Assembly: GCA_029747585.1 (NCBI GenBank)
Contig: JAPEVF010001183.1
Location: forward strand, 1-12,847
DNA from: Pleurotus djamor
Taxonomy: Eukaryota; Basidiomycota; Agaricomycetes; Agaricales; Pleurotaceae
Direction: 5' to 3'
DNA length: 12,847 bases
In this document: in pieces, positions 9,032 to 12,847 of the stretch
How the letters are laid out: every line of letters starts with the position of its first letter
Numbering within the stretch: the first letter of the stretch is position 1
Position numbers and translations under genes: made by a program
The notes under the pieces: model-generated
The model's input: the letters and a program-made list of their open reading frames with translations, nothing else
Databases searched by the model: none
Told to the model about the DNA's origin: nothing

Positions 9032-11509
9032 ATGAAAGGAAAGCGCAAGCGTGTCCCCAAAGCCCGTCGACGCAACGCGAAGATGTGGGCTGAGGGGTAC
9101 AGGGAAGACGTGGTACTCGGGCCGAAGGTGAAGGACTTCATTGTAGCGTATGACCAAGGTCGTTCAGCGGAGGCACAATTCCTGAGGGCCGTATTCCACG
9201 AGTACCACGCGCGCATCGACTGGCGTCTAGCCGACCACGAGGACCCACCACTTCCTGAAAAGGAGTATAACCCTGAGGAAGAGCAGGAGGAGGAGGAGCT
9301 CAGCGACGCGAGCGAGCAGAGAAGAGGTGAACACTACTTGAAGACAAACCGAGTGAGTATTCAAAGATGTATGGTAACGTGTCTGTTACTGACACTTATC
9401 CTCTAGCGCATTCGAAGGTGGTTCAAGTACCGCATGGACAAGGAGAAGACGAGCGTGACGCGTTCGTTGGACCCTGACAAGAACCCATACGCGAAGCTAC
9501 TCTTGAAGTTGACTGGACTATCCGCTCCGCCAAAGGCCCGCCAGGCATTCCAGGAATATCAGCACACGCAGGTCGAATTTTTGAGGGGCAAGTACAAGGA
9601 AGAGTGGGACCGTCTCATGCGAGAAGGGAAAGTCGCCGTCGATGAGAAGCAAACTGGTGCTTTTCGTGCTCAAGTCGCTCGTGAAGAGTTTGCCAAGTTG
9701 TCGGACGAGGAGAGGAGTACCTACGCGTCGCAAGCAACGGAGGCTGCTCGGTTAGCACGAGAGGAGTATTTCGCGAAGGTGAAGGATTTGCCTTCCAAGG
9801 ACCCCGTTGACATAGACACGTGAGTGGTTTTTGTGAACACGCAGGAGGCGTCATTGACCAGGTATTCAGGTGTATCAAGTCGCTCGGGGGGTTCCTTGCG
9901 CCTATCCTGCAGGGCATCCAGGAGATGACGGGCCACCACGTTCTCGTGTTGTGTGGGGGGCCTTCTCCTAGTGACAAGGGTGAGATACGAACATCCTAGT
10001 GAGTCTCGTCCTCATTGTCGCTGAGGCGATTGACCTACAACTTGACCAACAGCTATACCGTCGGTCAGAATAAGGGTCCCGTCCCGACATACTTCCCTGT
10101 TTGGAAGGAGGAGCGATTTCATAAGGAGGTGGTCGGCTTTTTTACCGAGTATCTACAAACTGCATTTAGTAAGTCTGCGCGCTTCCCGCCTTCAGGGTCA
10201 CAACTGACCGTCGAAAAAGCCTCCAAGGAGCGGGAAGCCGTCGCGTTGCCATCCCCGGTCCACCAGACTGGTAAGCAGACTGGGGAGGAGGTTGTGGAGG
10301 GCGATGCTGGTTCATCAAGCACAACGAAACCTGCAAAAGAAGCTAAATCGTTCAAGATAAAACTGTCGAAGACGGGTAAAAAGAAAACGGCACCAACCGA
10401 CTACGACTCGAGCGTCTCCATAACCGACTTCGATTCTTCTGATTCAGAGAGTAGTGAAGATGAAGAAGATAAGCGTCGCAGGACTAAGAAGAAAAAGCAA
10501 ACGGAGCAGCTTTCGCGCTCCCGTCCCACTCCCCGACCTCTGAAAAAGTCAAAGAAGTCGAACGATACCGAAACTCTACCCATACGAATCGGTCCTCCAC
10601 CAAAGGGCGCGAAGAGGGAAGTCAACGCCGCCAAACCCAGGTCGCGCGGTGTAAAAGAGAATGTGGTTCAAGTTGCTCGTAAAGCCGCCGAATCTTCTGT
10701 CGAGACGCCTGGGGATGCAACGAAGGAGGTCGCGCATGACGGGAAGGGGAAGGGTGACGTGGTGATGGACGATGGGTTGATGGGTGACAGCCTTGACGTT
10801 GCCGTCAGCAGTACCGTCACTGATGGCAGGGCAGCGGTGGTGGAGGAACCCCAAGTCCAGGTGGCAAACGACAGCGGTGCCAATACGGCGGTGGTAGGAG
10901 GGGAGGTCGACGCTATGGTTGTCGAAGAAGACGCGGTACCCTCCTCCTCGGAGACAAGACCTGTTACTGCTGATGAAGACGCTACCAACAACGAGGACGC
11001 CGGGGGCTATGGATTCCCCTTTAAGGACCTTAACCTCGAACCTTGGTTGTCGACGATTATGCCCCTCATCACGGAGGAATTCCTCGGCGATCCTTACGGC
11101 CTTCTCGTGAAACGGCTACTGACGCATGAGGCGAAAACGAACTATGCGAATCCGAAGAAGGGCTTACCTGTCCAAAACCGACCACCAGAGATCTCCAAGT
11201 GGCTCAGCAACGGCCGCTTGAGGTACAAGATCAACATCGCGAGTGCCCAAGGTTTTGGAAAGATGTGGTGGACATGGTGGAGGAGTATGCAACCGGAATG
11301 GCGAGCGGGGGGGNAAATCAGGAGAGCTTCGTCAGAGTGTTCCCGCAGGAATGTCGTTGGACAAACTCAAGGTACATGGCGCAAATGGGTTCTTAGTCGT
11401 GATCGTGGCGTTGTATTCGTGGGGTTGTGCGGTCAAGAGGGAGGGTGTGGGGCGTGATTCTTGGGATCTTGCGGTCAAGGACGTAGACTGGGTGTTGAGA
11501 ACGTTGTGA
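9032..11509 (+). CDS. Large Agaricomycete-specific hypothetical protein with HMG-box-like segment
   Basis: Four exons (9032-9352, 9407-9819, 9870-9998, 10053-11509; introns 54, 50 and 54 nt with CTGAC or TTGACC-like branches) give about 772 codons once the N at 11314 is disregarded. I know this arrangement as a widespread hypothetical family in basidiomycetes, without a function. It starts with a basic KGKRKRVPKARRRNAK. DWRLADHEDPPLPE lies near residue 70 and RIRRWFKYRMD at 108-118. A helical region from about 145 to 232 (SAPPKARQAFQEYQ ... REEFAKLSDEERSTYAS) resembles an HMG box in spacing, so DNA binding is possible. Then come a conserved GGFLAPILQGIQEMTGHH block, a disordered linker with acidic and lysine-rich clusters (about 405-437, including KRRRTKKKK, a likely nuclear signal), and a conserved Trp-rich end (MWWTWWRSMQPEW near 691-703, then LKVHGANGFLVV and DVDWVL). 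The frame switches at the N beside a poly-G run; dropping it joins both conserved halves. Confidence 0.75.
11307..11314 (+). other. Undetermined base at a poly-G run causing an apparent frameshift
   Basis: Seven G followed by N. Before it the frame encodes the Trp-rich SMQPEWRAGG. After it, conserved-looking sequence (SGELRQSVPAGMSLDKL and onward to the stop at 11507-11509) is found only in the frame obtained by removing one base. The N is the obvious candidate for an over-called base. Without this correction the frame would stop at 11457. Confidence 0.7.
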
Positions 11510-11568
11510 GCTCGATCTAGATAGAATTAAACTTGGTTATGTCGAAGTCATAAGCGCCCATACACCCT

Positions 11569-11590
11569 CAACCCACAACCCACAACCCAC
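11569..11590 (+). repeat. Short tandem repeat, 7-nt unit AACCCAC
   Basis: Three consecutive copies of AACCCAC, about 60 nt after the stop codon of the preceding gene. It is not a known fungal telomere unit (TTAGGG). Confidence 0.8.
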
Positions 11591-11751
11591 GTCTGACACA
11601 TTTCTGCCCTTGTCCCTGGATGTTGATTGATGTCGTCGTGTGGGCTGATCACGGGTGCTCTCAACGGTGGTTGAGCGACGATTTTATTTAAGTAGTACAC
11701 GAGGGAATTGGAGAGGAGGACGGTTTGCAATTTCATTTACAAGTCATTCTT

Positions 11752-11806
11752 CCCACGGTAAGCGGGTTTGAAAAAATAAAGATCCCACGGTTTTCGGGGT
11801 TTGAAA
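11752..11806 (+). repeat. Imperfect tandem duplication, 32-nt period
   Basis: CCCACGGTAAGCGGGTTTGAAA beginning at 11752 is repeated with changes beginning at 11784 (CCCACGGTTTTCGGGGTTTG...). The G and T runs differ between the copies. Confidence 0.75.
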
Positions 11807-11827
11807 TGAGAGCGGCACATTTCGTGA

Positions 11828-11865
11828 AAAGCAGACGGAGCACATGGAAAGCAGACGGAGCACAT
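11828..11865 (+). repeat. Tandem repeat, 20-nt period
   Basis: The 18-mer AAAGCAGACGGAGCACAT at 11828-11845 is repeated exactly at 11848-11865, with only two bases between the copies, which suggests a recent duplication. Confidence 0.85.
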
Positions 11866-12141
11866 CCAAGGTGCTGTGGGCCATCGAGGGGGAATATGAA
11901 GAAGCAAATCAAATCCTGCTCACCGCTCGAAGGCAGGGTGGTGGATGCGGAGCAGCATTGGGCTTGCGGACGGATGTTAAAAAATCAATTCCCGACGGGG
12001 GCAAAATAGTGACGGCGCTCGGAGTGTCAATAATTTAAGGAACACCACCCACCCAAAAGAAGCCGCGGCTCAAAGATTTGAACCCCGCAGCGTCGCGAGG
12101 TGAATGCCGAAACCCCCTAAAACGTGACACGCAATTCCATA

Positions 12142-12158
12142 ATGGGTATATCACCCAT
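12142..12158. repeat. Small hairpin (6-bp arms)
   Basis: ATGGGT and ACCCAT flank a 5-nt loop. It lies immediately before the GATA cluster. Such a small palindrome can arise by chance; it is listed because of its neighbours. Confidence 0.5.
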
Positions 12159-12162
12159 AGAT

Positions 12163-12321
12163 GATAAGATAAGATTCTGATATCCGCTTTTGATCGATTA
12201 GTCAGATTGATAGGCGCGCATCGGTACAATATTCACAGATAAGATAAGGCCAATATCACCTTTTATTCGATTGGCCAGCGGAGAACGAAACCAATCGCTC
12301 GATTCGGTAAAAAGTGATAAG
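12163..12321 (+). promoter_or_regulatory. Cluster of GATA-factor-like motifs
   Basis: GATAAG occurs at 12163-12168, 12168-12173, 12238-12243, 12243-12248 and 12316-12321, and GATAGG at 12209-12214, all on the plus strand. Two are identical overlapping pairs (GATAAGATAAG) 75 nt apart. GATAGGCGCGC and GATAAGCGCGC share an extended context. A CGATTGG/CCAATCG inverted repeat (12268-12274 and 12291-12297) sits inside the cluster. The cluster could be binding sites for a fungal GATA regulator or subterminal transposase sites near the right end of the putative element; the sequence alone cannot decide. Confidence 0.4.
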
Positions 12322-12412
12322 CGCGCGCTTGCCCTTTCTAGCCGCGGAGTCAAATAACTGTGCCCCGACAGGCTGGCTCAGCCATCCTAATAAGGCAGCG
12401 TCTACAATTATA

Positions 12413-12505
12413 TCCCCAGCCAGACCTAGGCTACAGCCATTGATTTTGTGACGAATTCCCTGGCTACAGCCTTTGTTTTTCTGTAAATTTTACAGCTATG
12501 GCTCC
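12413..12505 (+). repeat. GGCTA-rich repeat, right copy (inverted relative to the left copy)
   Basis: Contains AGCCAGACC, two copies of GGCTACAGCC (itself a GGCT/AGCC hairpin), the shared 8-mer CCATTGAT at 12437-12444, and a T-rich tail ending GTAAATTTTAC. It aligns with the reverse complement of 717-797. It is followed directly by the reading frame that carries the later part of the ISGS/FHST family pattern. The end of the tail, TTTTACAG at about 12487-12494, could also serve as a splice acceptor. Confidence 0.5.
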
Positions 12506-12812
12506 TGCAAGCCCCATTTTCGCTTGGACCCAATCTCTTTCCAGTTCGTTGTCGGACGGAGATTGCAAGAGATGTTGGGCATGACGTTAGAAGATGTTCG
12601 GGCTTTGGTGCCCGCAGATATCAAGCGGAAAATGCAGGACCTGGGCGGCGTGCCGATGTTCGAGTCTGAACATGCGCCGTACATGGACAGCTGTCGCTAC
12701 ACTTCACCCCACCTGCTTGGCGTGATCGACTACCTCTCGGCGAAGGGCTCCAGAATCCAATTGATGGTTTGCGTTGGGGGTGTTATGGATTGCGTACTGC
12801 GATTCCATTCGA
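12452..12812 (+). pseudogene. Middle part of an ISGS/FHST-family gene, truncated at the left by the repeat and at the right by the window
   Basis: One frame is open from 12452 to the window end; the coding-like part starts near 12512. It contains HFRLDPISFQFVVGRR, LQEMLGMTLEDVRALVP, HLLGVIDYLSAKG, SRIQLMVCVGGVMDCVL and RFHS. In the family I recall, an Asp-Leu-Asp-like segment precedes (K/R)IQL(I/M) and FHST in this order. FHS plus the first base of a Thr codon ends exactly at a GTACGT donor (12813), so the FHST motif would be completed after the intron, whose CTTAC branch-like site is at the window edge. No N-terminal ISGS part lies upstream here; that part is found at 553-700. It may therefore be the downstream half of the same interrupted gene, or a truncated separate paralogue. 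Confidence 0.55.
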
Positions 12813-12847
12813 GTACGTTATGCGCTCCATCCATGATCCTTACTTAC
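12813..12847 (+). other. Start of an intron running off the right edge
   Basis: The GTACGT donor follows the FHS-encoding exon directly. A CTTAC, typical of fungal branch points, lies within the last bases of the window. The acceptor and the rest of the gene are outside. Confidence 0.55.

Larger units (their letters stand above)
11510..12412. other. Non-coding right flank of the putative element
   Basis: I see no gene I can support. It contains the 3' flank of the 772-codon gene, three sets of short tandem repeats, a cluster of GATA motifs and two small hairpins. A frame at 11844-12038 (64 codons) begins in a tandem repeat and matches nothing I recognise, so I leave it out. Base composition becomes more AT-rich after about 12120. 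Confidence 0.55.
717..12505. mobile_element. Putative large cargo-carrying KDZ-type DNA transposon (about 11.7 kb)
   Basis: The interval is bounded by two related GGCTA-rich sequences in opposite orientation (717-797 and 12413-12505). Outside them on each side is one part of an ISGS/FHST-family gene, both on the plus strand and in N-to-C order. Inside are a near-complete KDZ transposase, a proline-rich protein, two RNase H1 N-like genes and a 772-codon gene. KDZ elements (Kyakuja, Dileera, Zisupton) are DDE transposons expanded in basidiomycetes and known to be linked with other genes such as TET/JBP; no TET/JBP gene is seen here. That this whole interval moved as a unit is inference. I found no target-site duplication, and the terminal repeats are diverged (about two-thirds identical by eye). 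Alternatives are a smaller KDZ element plus resident genes, or two unrelated repeat copies. Confidence 0.4.

Noticed and set aside
10668..10991. 107-codon Ser/Thr/Ala-rich minus-strand frame
   Set aside because: It is a shadow opposite the low-complexity linker of the large plus-strand gene.
11844..12038. 64-codon plus-strand frame
   Set aside because: It begins inside a tandem repeat, has no splice or family support, and is short enough to occur by chance.
12050..12110. tRNA-like T-loop (GGTTCAAATC on the minus strand)
   Set aside because: The flanking bases do not form the T stem, and no matching anticodon or acceptor stems are found.
700..12520. Target-site duplication flanking the putative element
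   Set aside because: I looked for 5-9 bp direct repeats just outside both GGCTA-rich copies and found none that were convincing.

Overview
The window reads as nuclear DNA of a basidiomycete fungus, most likely an Agaricomycete. The coding regions are cut by many 47-63 nt introns with GT(A/G)NGT-type donors, CTNAC-like branch sites and YAG acceptors. The recognisable families (KDZ transposase with a CxC2-type cysteine cluster, RNase H1 N-terminal/viroplasmin-like domains, and an ISGS...IQL...FHST family) are ones I know as expanded in mushroom-forming fungi. Two N bases (1046 and 11314) sit beside poly-G runs, so some homopolymer lengths here are doubtful.

Layout. 1-276: an open minus-strand frame leaving the left edge. 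405-740 (+): the N-terminal part of an ISGS/FHST-family gene. 717-797: a GGCTA-rich repeat. 1334-5078 (-): an 11-exon KDZ transposase gene of about 1066 codons, complete except for one homopolymer frameshift. 5420-6195 (-): a 4-exon proline/serine-rich protein. 6446-6903 (+): a poorly resolved gene-like stretch. 7163-8070 (-) and 8160-8831 (-): two adjacent genes carrying two and one RNase H1 N-terminal-like domains; the second ends in a SUMO-interaction-like motif. 9032-11509 (+): a 4-exon gene of about 772 codons, divergent from the previous one, with an HMG-box-like segment and a basic/acidic linker. 11510-12410: non-coding DNA with short tandem repeats, GATA motifs and hairpins. 12413-12505: a second copy of the GGCTA-rich repeat, inverted relative to the first. 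12452-12847 (+): the middle of an ISGS/FHST-family gene, ending at an intron that runs off the window.

Main interpretation (inference). The two ISGS/FHST fragments lie on the same strand in N-to-C order. Between them are about 11.7 kb bounded by inverted GGCTA-rich repeats and containing a near-intact DDE transposase with several unrelated genes. The simplest reading is a large cargo-carrying KDZ-type element inserted in a host gene. I found no target-site duplication, and two separate members of an abundant family is the main alternative. If the reading is right, the two RNase H1 N-like genes, the 772-codon protein and the proline-rich protein would be passengers.
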